From: an uncultured Gemmatimonadaceae bacterium
Lineage (GTDB): Bacteria; Gemmatimonadota; Gemmatimonadetes; Gemmatimonadales; Gemmatimonadaceae
Reading direction: 5' to 3'
Length of the DNA stretch: 7,625 nucleotides
Assembly (NCBI GenBank): GCA_955652635.1
Contig: CATPBN010000287.1
Span: forward strand, 1-7,625
This document shows, one piece after another, positions 1-5,163 of the stretch. The notes below the pieces were generated by a model. That model was given only the letters and a program-made list of their open reading frames with translations. It was not told the origin of the DNA and did no database searches. Every line of letters starts with the position of its first letter. Within the stretch, counting starts at the first letter, position 1. The position numbers and the translations under genes were made by a program.

Positions 1-503
1 CTTTGCGCGAGCAGATCCTGGTAGATACGGTTCAGATCAGCGTCGTTCTGAACGATCGAACGGTTAAGGCAGGAGCGTTGGTCGACCGGCGCGGGCGAGT
101 CGCACGGATCTCCGGAAGATGCCGACTGCGCTGATCTCGTTCTGTTCGTCTGCCGTGCTCCGCTTGCCCCGAGTGCGGAATCGGTCGAGCGGGGCTGAGA
201 GCCCGGTCCGGATACAAGTGACGGTGGTCGCGGTACGACACGCGTCTCGGGCGTGCGACTTTGCGCCGCCGCATTCACCATCGCCGGAAGCGATTCATCG
301 GCCCTCGTTCTCGCCGTGCTCAAGCTGTTGTCCACCGCGTTCGCAGCCGCCGTATTCTTGTTTGCCTCAGCAAGGTCGCGGAGCAGCATGGTATCCTGTG
401 TAACGCTGGCTGCTTCCAGCGTCTTCTTCTCTTTTCGGCAGGCGAGACTGCCTGCTACAAGAAGGAGAGCAACAGCAATCGAGAATCTGGAAAGCGTTTT
501 CAT
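1..503 (-). CDS. Partial lipoprotein with LprI/DUF1311-like C-terminal motif (C-terminus beyond window)
   Basis: The minus strand is open from the ATG at 503 to the window edge, giving 167 visible residues with no stop. The N-terminus is a classic export signal: MKTLSR, then a hydrophobic stretch at residues 8-21, then Cys22. The sequence SLAC resembles a lipobox but has Ser at -3, so lipidation is likely rather than certain. Residues 25-75 are charged and probably helical. Residues 80-130 are a low-complexity Ser/Arg/Pro linker. The last visible part, residues 132-167, has Cys134 and Cys145 followed by NDADLNRIYQDLLAQ. This matches the 'C-x(n)-C ... aD..LN..Y..l' pattern of the LprI/DUF1311 family, some of whose members inhibit lysozyme. 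The start is supported by AGG about 8 nt upstream. Inhibitor function is a family-based guess; exported lipoprotein is the safer call. Confidence 0.75.
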   Translation of the reverse strand, partial: MKTLSRFSIAVALLLVAGSLACRKEKKTLEAASVTQDTMLLRDLAEANKNTAAANAVDNSLSTARTRADESLPAMVNAAAQSRTPETRVVPRPPSLVSGPGSQPRSTDSALGASGARQTNRTRSAQSASSGDPCDSPAPVDQRSCLNRSIVQNDADLNRIYQDLLAQ

Positions 504-632
504 TGGTTCGCCTGAAGTGGCTGCATCCCAATTAGTCGGGCAGAGGCCGTGCCATACCGGGACCGCTGGAGATGCAGTTGACGAGTCACTGATACAGATT
601 TCGGAAGGCCCGTCCGTATCTGCACGCCCGAT

Positions 633-638
633 GGAGAG
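633..638 (+). promoter_or_regulatory. Strong Shine-Dalgarno for the DUF2007 gene
   Basis: GGAGAG lies just before the ATG at 642; counted from its GGAG core the spacing is 5 nt. It fixes that start over the out-of-frame ATG at 631. It is also probably the only good ribosome entry site for the two-gene unit, because the following dipeptidase gene has no Shine-Dalgarno of its own. The rest of the 138-bp divergent gap (504-641) must hold promoters for both sides, but I see no convincing -35/-10 pair. A TTGACG at about 567 has no matching -10 box at normal spacing. Confidence 0.6.
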
Positions 639-641
639 AAG

Positions 642-887
642 ATGGAGAAAGATCAGCCGGAGCTCAACACGGTCATACGAACGTTTGCCAACGAGATCGA
701 AGCACATGTGGCGCAAGCGGTTCTGGACGCCAACGGTATCGACTCGGGCCTTATTCGCGACGACGCTAATGGAATGATGCCCTGGCTCCAGTGGCTTCAT
801 CCGATCCGGCTCGTGGTCAGAGAGGAGGATAGTGGGGACGCGGTGGAGCTCCTCGACACACCCCCTGGACCGACGCTTTCGCCATGA
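642..887 (+). CDS. DUF2007-family small protein (putative signal-transducing protein)
   Basis: This 81-residue cytoplasmic protein has no signal peptide or membrane segment. Residues 11-72 show the pattern of DUF2007 (PF09413): 'VIRTFANEIEAHVAQAVLDANGI', then a variable middle, then 'IRLVVREEDSGDAVELLD'. This is a small alpha/beta fold in which an entry such as 'T-F-x-N-x-x-E-A-x-x-A-x-x-x-L' is followed by a 'V-x-x-x-D-x-x-x-A' helix. The family is annotated as putative prokaryotic signal transducers, but no biochemical role is firmly established. The full-length domain is present. Its TGA overlaps the ATG of the dipeptidase gene (ATGA at 884-887), so the two are probably translated together. 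Whether it modulates the dipeptidase or only shares its transcript cannot be told from sequence. Confidence 0.85.
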   Translation: MEKDQPELNTVIRTFANEIEAHVAQAVLDANGIDSGLIRDDANGMMPWLQWLHPIRLVVREEDSGDAVELLDTPPGPTLSP

Positions 888-2167
888 GTTCACAATCTGT
901 TTACAGTCGGCGCGCTGCTTCGCTGATTTCGAGTGCGCTCCTTGTTATTGCCGCCTGTGCGCCAAACCCCCTTCATGCGCAAACAGTCGCAGGTCCCGAA
1001 GACCGATACCTCGCCCGCGCCAAGCGGATCCTCAAAGCGACTCCGCTCATCGACGGCCACAACGATCTGCCGTGGCGGATCCGCGAAGACACCATCGCGC
1101 GCGGCAACGTCGACGCCTACGATCTCCGCACACACACTCCTGGCCAGACCGATCTCGACCGGCTCAGAAAAGGAATGATCGGGGCGCAGTTCTGGTCGGT
1201 GTACACTCCAGGCGAATACCGTGACTCCGGCTACGCCAGAGTGCAGCTCGAGCAGATAGACATCGCGCGCCGAATGATCGAGAAGTATCCCGATCGACTC
1301 GCGCTTGCACTGAGTCCCGCCGACATTCGACGCGAGTTCAAGCAGGGCAAGCTCGCCTCTCTTCTCGGCATCGAGGGCGGACACGCTATAGAGCATTCGC
1401 TCGGCGCCCTCCGCGCTTATTACGACCTTGGCGTCAGGTACATGACGCTCACACACAACGTGACGCTCGATTGGGCCGATGCCGCGCTCGACTCTGCCAG
1501 GCACAACGGCCTCACTCCCTTCGGGGACAGCGTCGTGCGCGAGATGAACAGGCTCGGCATGCTCGTCGATCTGTCGCACGTGTCGCCGGCTACGATGAGT
1601 GCCGCGCTCAACGTAAGCCAGGCACCGGTGATCTTCTCACATTCCGGCGCGCGCGCACTGGTAGACGTGCCACGCAACGTTCCCGACTCGATTCTTCGAC
1701 GGGTTACGAAGAACGGCGGAATCGTGATGGTGCCATTCGTCACCGGATTCGTCTCGCCCGCCATCTACCTTTACGACCAGTCTACGCGTCCGGCGATGCG
1801 TGACCTCCAGCAGAGATACGGAAGCGACACGGCTGCAATTACGCGCGCGGTGAACGAGTGGCGTAAGACGCACCCGGAGCCTCGCGCTACGCTGTCGCAG
1901 GTAGCTGATCAGATCGAGTACGTGCGTAGAGTCGCCGGTGTCGATCACGTCGGAATCGGCGGGGACTTTGACGGCATCACCGAAGTGGTCCAGGGTCTCG
2001 AAGATGTCTCGACTTATCCGGCGCTCTTCGCCGAGCTGGCGAGGCGCGGCTGGCCCGATAGCGACCTGCGCAAGCTGGCGGGGGAGAATTTCCTGCGCGT
2101 TTTCGCCCAGGCGGAGACGGTCGCGAAGCGAATGCAGAGGCAGAACAGCGCCGTAAACGGGCGATAA
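884..2167 (+). CDS. Secreted membrane dipeptidase, peptidase family M19
   Basis: This is a complete 427-residue zinc dipeptidase of the renal dipeptidase type, which cleaves L-Xaa-L/D-Xaa dipeptides (some members also dehydropeptides). The N-terminus is an export signal with a good lipobox, IAAC at residues 22-25, so a lipoprotein is likely; a signal peptidase I site at HA/Q (32) is the alternative. All metal ligands of the family are visible: H59-x-D61 in DGHND, bridging E164 in GIEGG, H232 in DLSHVS and H253 in FSHSGAR. H191 (LTHN) and the GGDFDG motif at 359-364, with catalytic Asp361, are also intact. The length is normal. The start overlaps the previous stop by ATGA and has no Shine-Dalgarno, so translation is probably coupled to the DUF2007 gene. 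It probably acts in the periplasm or at the cell surface in peptide salvage or cell-wall dipeptide turnover; the substrate is not predictable. Confidence 0.97.
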   Translation: MSSQSVYSRRAASLISSALLVIAACAPNPLHAQTVAGPEDRYLARAKRILKATPLIDGHNDLPWRIREDTIARGNVDAYDLRTHTPGQTDLDRLRKGMIGAQFWSVYTPGEYRDSGYARVQLEQIDIARRMIEKYPDRLALALSPADIRREFKQGKLASLLGIEGGHAIEHSLGALRAYYDLGVRYMTLTHNVTLDWADAALDSARHNGLTPFGDSVVREMNRLGMLVDLSHVSPATMSAALNVSQAPVIFSHSGARALVDVPRNVPDSILRRVTKNGGIVMVPFVTGFVSPAIYLYDQSTRPAMRDLQQRYGSDTAAITRAVNEWRKTHPEPRATLSQVADQIEYVRRVAGVDHVGIGGDFDGITEVVQGLEDVSTYPALFAELARRGWPDSDLRKLAGENFLRVFAQAETVAKRMQRQNSAVNGR

Positions 2168-2224
2168 AGCCACTCCAGTAGCAAAGCGCGTTACGAGGGG
2201 AAAGCACGGGCGTCGAGAGTAAGA

Positions 2225-2238
2225 CCGGCGTCCGCCGG
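2225..2238 (+). repeat. Short GC inverted repeat downstream of dipeptidase gene
   Basis: CCGGCG-TC-CGCCGG is a perfect 6-bp inverted repeat located 58 bp past the dipeptidase stop and 31 bp before the next ATG. The 2-nt loop is tight, and no T-run follows on either strand, so it is at best a weak pause or mRNA-end stem rather than an intrinsic terminator. The rest of the 2168-2268 gap shows no clear promoter. Confidence 0.3.
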
Positions 2239-2268
2239 AAGCCCAATCGCCTTCCTTCCCCACTCGAG

Positions 2269-3012
2269 ATGTCAACAGACAACACGCTCGACAATTGGCT
2301 CTCGTCATGGCCGGATGCACTTGCGTTCGCCGTCGGCCTCGCAGTTGCGCGATGGGCGGGTTGGAACACGGGCGATCTCGTGTGGAGCTTGTGGCTGTCG
2401 AGTCTGGTGGTTGGCTACTCGATAATCGTGTGGATGATTTGTCAGCCAGCGGCGGCTCTGGTGCTGGCATCCTGGCGGGACCGCGCACTCGTGGATTCGA
2501 ACCCCCGCACGCTGATCGTGTTCTGGCTATTGCTGGCGGTCGGCGTGGCGTTTTTCCTGGCGTTCTTCACAATTCACTTCGTGGGGTTCCACTATGGTCA
2601 TTCCCAGATCCTGATCTCGTTTTTCCCAATTGATCCAGGCGATGGCGGACGAGCAACGGACGCACGGATGTCCACTAACGTCGAGATCGTGCGGCGATAC
2701 TGGTTGTTTCTGCCGTCGGCTTTCCTCACGCACCGAGCCGCGTTCCTCCGGAAACCGCTCTCACTGAGCAGGGACATGTCGATCAGTTCGCTCGGAGACA
2801 GCCACAAGTTCGGCGACCTGTTTAGCGAGCCATACAGGAACGTCATTCGGATGCATCTGCTGATCTTCTTTTTCTTCTTCGCCCACTTCGCACGGCTGGA
2901 GAATTTCGCGGTGTACACGGTGGTCTACGCCGTGTACTTCTTTCCGTGGCGTCTCGTACGGAGCGCGCCAGTGCCAGCTACCCCTGTCTCACTCTCGATA
3001 GCCGAAGATTGA
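2269..3012 (+). CDS. Multi-spanning membrane protein, DUF6498-like
   Basis: This 247-residue integral inner-membrane protein has hydrophobic segments near residues 15-32, 37-57, 81-105, 143-155 (weak), 195-209 and 212-229. The features that suggest DUF6498 are the N-terminal 'WPDALAFAVGLAVARWAGW' block, the adjacent 'DLVWSLWLSSLVVGYS' helix and the His-rich turn 'TIHFVGFHYGHS' at 101-112, followed by a loop and two closing helices ending in 'YFFPWR'. The family has no known function. A run of five Phe (residues 200-204 within FFFFFAHF) is notable but sits inside a membrane segment. The ATG at 2269 has only a weak GAG upstream. The gene is separated by 101 bp from the dipeptidase gene, so co-transcription is possible but not shown. 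The family name is recalled from pattern, not searched. Confidence 0.75.
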   Translation: MSTDNTLDNWLSSWPDALAFAVGLAVARWAGWNTGDLVWSLWLSSLVVGYSIIVWMICQPAAALVLASWRDRALVDSNPRTLIVFWLLLAVGVAFFLAFFTIHFVGFHYGHSQILISFFPIDPGDGGRATDARMSTNVEIVRRYWLFLPSAFLTHRAAFLRKPLSLSRDMSISSLGDSHKFGDLFSEPYRNVIRMHLLIFFFFFAHFARLENFAVYTVVYAVYFFPWRLVRSAPVPATPVSLSIAED

Positions 3013-3013
3013 C

Positions 3014-3036
3014 GGCGCAGGCTCTACCGGTGCGCC
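3014..3036. terminator. Inverted repeat at convergent gene ends, possible shared terminator
   Basis: GGCGCA at 3014-3019 pairs perfectly with TGCGCC at 3031-3036 across an 11-nt loop. It lies exactly at the junction of the two convergent genes, which end at 3012 (plus) and 3024 (minus). Neither strand has a T-run after the stem, so intrinsic termination would be weak. It may serve as a bidirectional mRNA end or pause. The right arm lies inside the last codons of the phosphoesterase gene. Confidence 0.3.
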
Positions 3037-3791
3037 ATCGCGGGACTCGCTCCACCTGATTTCAAAACCTCGGCGAACTCATTCGGCAGATCACTCTCAC
3101 GAATGGCGTTAGCAGCTTGGTCGACGTCGTAGGGTACCCGCACAAACTCCGCGCTGGCGCCGGACTGATCGGTCGTCAGTAGAACGTAACACGCGCGCCA
3201 ATCTCCGTCCTTCGGGCGACCGACACTCCCGGAGTTGATGAACTGAACGCCGCCCAATGTGCGTCCCCACGGCTTATGGGTGTGTCCGAAGCAAACGACA
3301 TCTCCTGCACGCGCGCCGATGTCGCTCGCCATTCTCTCGAGGAACGAATCTGAGCGATCTTCGCTGACGTAAACGGTGTTCAAGGTTTGATTCCCGTGTA
3401 CGAGAGTAATAGTGGGACCCGACACGTGCCCGCCGAGCGGTCGGATATCCACCCGGAACGGAAGGCTTCCCAGATACTCCTTCGTCTCCGGCGTCACGTG
3501 CGAACGTGTCCACTCGAACGACAGGTGTGACAACTCTTCATCGCGCGGAGTTTCAGCCCTGCAGCCGCAGTGCTTGTAATCAGTGGCCACAGTTGAATCG
3601 TAGTTTCCGGAGATACCTGGAATTGCACGGTCGCGGAGCAGGTCTACTACTTCATTCGGCCACGGGGCGTAGCCGGTGAGATCGCCCAGATGATAGATGG
3701 CATCTACGTCGCTGCGCGCATCAATGTCGGCCAGGACAGCGCGCAATGCGGGAAGATTGGCGTGGATGTCGGAGATCAGCGCGTAGTGCAT
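3024..3791 (-). CDS. Calcineurin-like metallophosphoesterase (YfcE/MJ0936-like, Metallophos_2)
   Basis: This 255-residue cytoplasmic protein carries the complete metallophosphoesterase signature in order: SDIHAN (D8, H10), GDLTGY (G36-D37), GNYD (62-65), VHGN (His132) and GHTHKP (H170, H172), followed by INSGSVGRP (185-193), which is typical of the YfcE-type branch. These residues bind a dinuclear metal centre that hydrolyses phosphoesters. Related proteins act on phosphodiesters or nucleotides, and the physiological substrate here is unknown. A small Cys pair, C75 and C77, sits in the insert after GNYD. Its ATG overlaps the arsM stop (TGATG, 3789-3793) with no separate Shine-Dalgarno, so translation is expected to depend on arsM. 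That places it in the arsenic operon. A role in arsenic or phosphate-analogue metabolism is suggested by context only. Confidence 0.93.
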   Translation of the reverse strand: MHYALISDIHANLPALRAVLADIDARSDVDAIYHLGDLTGYAPWPNEVVDLLRDRAIPGISGNYDSTVATDYKHCGCRAETPRDEELSHLSFEWTRSHVTPETKEYLGSLPFRVDIRPLGGHVSGPTITLVHGNQTLNTVYVSEDRSDSFLERMASDIGARAGDVVCFGHTHKPWGRTLGGVQFINSGSVGRPKDGDWRACYVLLTTDQSGASAEFVRVPYDVDQAANAIRESDLPNEFAEVLKSGGASPAMAHR

Positions 3792-4681
3792 CAGAGGCAG
3801 TCATCACAGTCAGGGCCGCACGAATCGGGACCACAGCATTGTGCGACCGGCTTCGTCGCGCGCACGAACGCGCCCATGAACTTTCCATCGATCTCGGAGG
3901 CGAGCTCGTTTGCGTTGAGACCGCTTCCACTCAAAAAAGCCGCTGCGTCCTCGGCCTTGTACTCTCTGGTTGGCTCAATCGACGCTTTCTTGAATCCGAC
4001 TTCGTGCAGCAGGTCCAGAAACTCACGCTCCTCGAGCGCTCCCGCCACGCAGCCGATCCACAGCTCCATGTTCTTCTTTATCGCGGCAGGAACTTCACCC
4101 CGCACAACGACATCCGACACTGCGAATCTCCCGCCCGGCTTCAGCACGCGAAACGCTTCTTTGAGCACCTTGCGCTTGTCGCCGGAGAGGTTGATCACAC
4201 AGTTGGAGATGATGACATCAACCGACGCATCTGGCAGCGGGACCTGCTCGATCTCACCTTTCAGGAACTCCACGTTCTCCGCGCCTGCTCGGCGCTTGTT
4301 CTCATTGGCGAGCGCGAGCATCTCATCGGTCATATCGAGTCCGTACGCCTTTCCGGTCGGACCGACACGCTTGGCCGAGAGCAGAACATCGATGCCGCCG
4401 CCAGAACCGAGGTCGAGAACAGTCTCGCCCTCGTTCAGTGTGGCGAGGGCGGTGGGATTCCCACACCCGAGCGAGGCGAGCAACGCTTCGGCCGGGATTC
4501 CTGCCTTCTGTTTCTCGTCGTAGAGATTGGAAGTAATCGGATCCCACGCTTCAGTGGTGGCTCCACAGCAGGCGCTGGAGCCGCAGCACGATGCCGCGGT
4601 CGCCCCTTCGCTGACCCGCAGTGCGACTTGGCCGTACTTCTCCTTCACATTGGATTTGAGAGTCAAATCAGGTGCGGTCAT
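3791..4681 (-). CDS. arsM: Arsenite S-adenosylmethionine methyltransferase ArsM
   Basis: This 296-residue cytoplasmic enzyme transfers methyl groups from SAM to As(III), giving methylated and finally volatile arsenicals. The Rossmann SAM-binding motif is VLDLGSGGGID at 88-98, with the acidic residue of GLDMTDEML following at about 116. Three Cys fall where ArsM enzymes bind As(III): C73 (LGCGNP), C161 (ISNCVINL) and C211 (WIGCVAGAL), equivalent to the C72/C174/C224 set of the algal enzyme. N-terminal Cys pairs (32-33, 38-39) and a Cys-rich tail (C282, C283, C288, C292, C295) add thiols. I chose the ATG at 4681 over the in-frame TTG at 4696. GGAG (4687-4690) sits 5 nt before the ATG, and the TTG lies inside a probable operator. 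It follows arsR by 90 bp and overlaps the phosphoesterase start. Confidence 0.96.
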   Translation of the reverse strand: MTAPDLTLKSNVKEKYGQVALRVSEGATAASCCGSSACCGATTEAWDPITSNLYDEKQKAGIPAEALLASLGCGNPTALATLNEGETVLDLGSGGGIDVLLSAKRVGPTGKAYGLDMTDEMLALANENKRRAGAENVEFLKGEIEQVPLPDASVDVIISNCVINLSGDKRKVLKEAFRVLKPGGRFAVSDVVVRGEVPAAIKKNMELWIGCVAGALEEREFLDLLHEVGFKKASIEPTREYKAEDAAAFLSGSGLNANELASEIDGKFMGAFVRATKPVAQCCGPDSCGPDCDDCL

Positions 4682-4686
4682 ATGGT

Positions 4687-4690
4687 CTCC
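4687..4690 (-). promoter_or_regulatory. Shine-Dalgarno of arsM, decides its start
   Basis: GGAG on the minus strand ends 5 nt before the ATG at 4681. It supports this ATG rather than the in-frame TTG 15 nt upstream, which has no such sequence at the right distance. Confidence 0.75.
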
Positions 4691-4691
4691 G

Positions 4692-4707
4692 AACAATATT
4701 TATTGAT
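4692..4707 (-). promoter_or_regulatory. Putative second ArsR operator, upstream of arsM
   Basis: On the minus strand the sequence reads ATCAATAAATATTGTT, a partial dyad of form ATCAA-N6-TTGTT. It matches the site in the arsR promoter (5104-5119) at 14 of 16 positions, although the two lie on opposite strands. It sits just upstream of the arsM Shine-Dalgarno in an AT-rich patch that stands out from the GC-rich surroundings. A weak promoter could overlap it: TTTAGC, 16 nt, TATTGT on the minus strand. ArsR binding is inferred from the repetition of the motif; no binding data exist here. Confidence 0.6.
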
Positions 4708-4716
4708 GCGTCGGGC

Positions 4717-4740
4717 TAAAAGAGCTTCGCACGACGCTCT
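4717..4740 (-). terminator. Weak terminator-like hairpin between arsR and arsM
   Basis: On the minus strand AGAGC (4740-4736) pairs with GCTCT (4725-4721). A G-A mismatch and a T-A/C-G extension close a small loop, and the stem runs into TTTT (4721-4718) then AG. The stem is short and the T-run only four long, so partial termination or attenuation of arsR transcripts is more likely than a full stop. Confidence 0.35.
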
Positions 4741-4778
4741 GCCTGATTTGCTCAGCAAGAAGCTTCCAAAATCAGGCA
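4740..4778. repeat. 10-bp perfect inverted repeat overlapping the arsR stop codon
   Basis: TGCCTGATTT at 4740-4749 is the exact reverse complement of AAATCAGGCA at 4769-4778, with a 19-nt loop that itself contains the palindrome GAAGCTTC (4759-4766). The right arm covers the arsR stop codon (4772-4774). No T-run follows, so it looks more like an RNA stem that protects the arsR message end or pauses polymerase. It abuts the smaller hairpin at 4721-4740. Confidence 0.6.
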
Positions 4779-5092
4779 CAGCACGCCTCCGAGCGACTGA
4801 CCGCGAGTGGCTTCATGGCGGAGATCAGGGCCTCCACCTCTTCGAATACCTCCGGGTCGAGCTCGTAGTGGACCCAGCGCCCGTCCTTCCGGTCACGGAC
4901 GATTCCCGCATCCTTGAGAACGCGGAGATGGAACGACAGACGCGACTGAGCAGCGTCGAGCGTATCGGTCAGCTCGCAAACGCAGCGCTCTCCCTTGCGG
5001 AGCAGCTCGATGATCTCGAGTCTGGTCTCGTCGGAGAGGGCGTGAAACAGCTCGATCGCGCGCTCGGTTTGAGAATGGGTTGCGGCGGTCAT
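4772..5092 (-). CDS. arsR: ArsR/SmtB-family arsenic-responsive repressor
   Basis: This 106-residue winged-helix repressor has the full ArsR core: ALSDETRLEIIELL (18-31), ERCVCEL (35-41), the recognition helix region AAQSRLSFHLRVLKDAGIV (47-65) and the wing RDRKDGRWVHYELD (66-79). Such dimers bind operator dyads and release them when thiols capture As(III) or a related ligand. C37-x-C39 corresponds to the first two ligands of the E. coli ArsR site, but the third ligand position is Thr42. An additional vicinal pair, C104-C105, sits at the very C-terminus and could supply the missing thiol or form a separate site. Start: the only in-frame ATG before the core. It lies just 6 nt from the -10 box, implying a leaderless message. 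Divergence from canonical ArsR is in the Cys set only; the length is normal. Confidence 0.96.
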   Translation of the reverse strand: MTAATHSQTERAIELFHALSDETRLEIIELLRKGERCVCELTDTLDAAQSRLSFHLRVLKDAGIVRDRKDGRWVHYELDPEVFEEVEALISAMKPLAVSRSEACCA

Positions 5093-5098
5093 GAGTTC

Positions 5099-5126
5099 AT
5101 TGTATCAAGAAATGTTGTTATGTCAA
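5099..5126 (-). promoter_or_regulatory. Near-consensus sigma-70 promoter of arsR (leaderless)
   Basis: On the minus strand the -35 box is TTGACA (5126-5121), a perfect match. The spacer is 16 nt and the -10 box is TACAAT (5104-5099), 5 of 6 to consensus. Only 6 nt separate the -10 box from the arsR ATG at 5092. Transcription would therefore start at or within a base or two of the A of the ATG, leaving no room for a Shine-Dalgarno. Confidence 0.8.
5104..5119 (+). promoter_or_regulatory. Putative ArsR operator within the arsR promoter
   Basis: The plus strand reads ATCAAGAAATGTTGTT, a partial dyad ATCAA-N6-TTGTT that fills the spacer between the -35 and -10 boxes and touches the -10 box. Bound repressor would block RNA polymerase, the usual autoregulation of arsR. 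A 14-of-16 copy recurs before arsM at 4692-4707. The protein-DNA pairing is inferred from position and repetition. Confidence 0.65.
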
Positions 5127-5163
5127 TGGCCGTGCCTGAGTGGCCCTGACCGTTCATCCCGAC

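Noticed and set aside
567..620. TTGACG and nearby GATACAGAT / GTATCTG repeats as a promoter or operator for the DUF2007 gene
   Set aside because: There is no -10 box at a suitable distance, and the inverted pieces are only about 5 bp, which is expected by chance.
253..777. Plus-strand open frame (174 codons) spanning the divergent gap
   Set aside because: It overlaps the LprI-like lipoprotein on the opposite strand and the DUF2007 gene in another frame, both of which show family or signal-peptide patterns. Its own product shows none.
1637..2488. Minus-strand open frame (283 codons) opposite the dipeptidase gene
   Set aside because: It covers the dipeptidase catalytic region and extends into the next gene. 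The product is Arg/Pro-rich without motifs, and no ribosome site was seen.
4682..4696. TTG at 4696 as the arsM start
   Set aside because: It would add five residues and lies inside the putative operator; GGAG is correctly spaced only for the ATG at 4681.
3746..5149. Long plus-strand open frame (467 codons) across arsM and arsR
   Set aside because: It lies entirely antisense to well-supported genes. Its translation has no recognisable domain and is rich in Arg and charged residues typical of a GC-rich shadow frame.
5127..5163. Possible terminator after the barrel gene
   Set aside because: Only short GGCC repeats occur, with no stable stem and no T-run on the minus strand.
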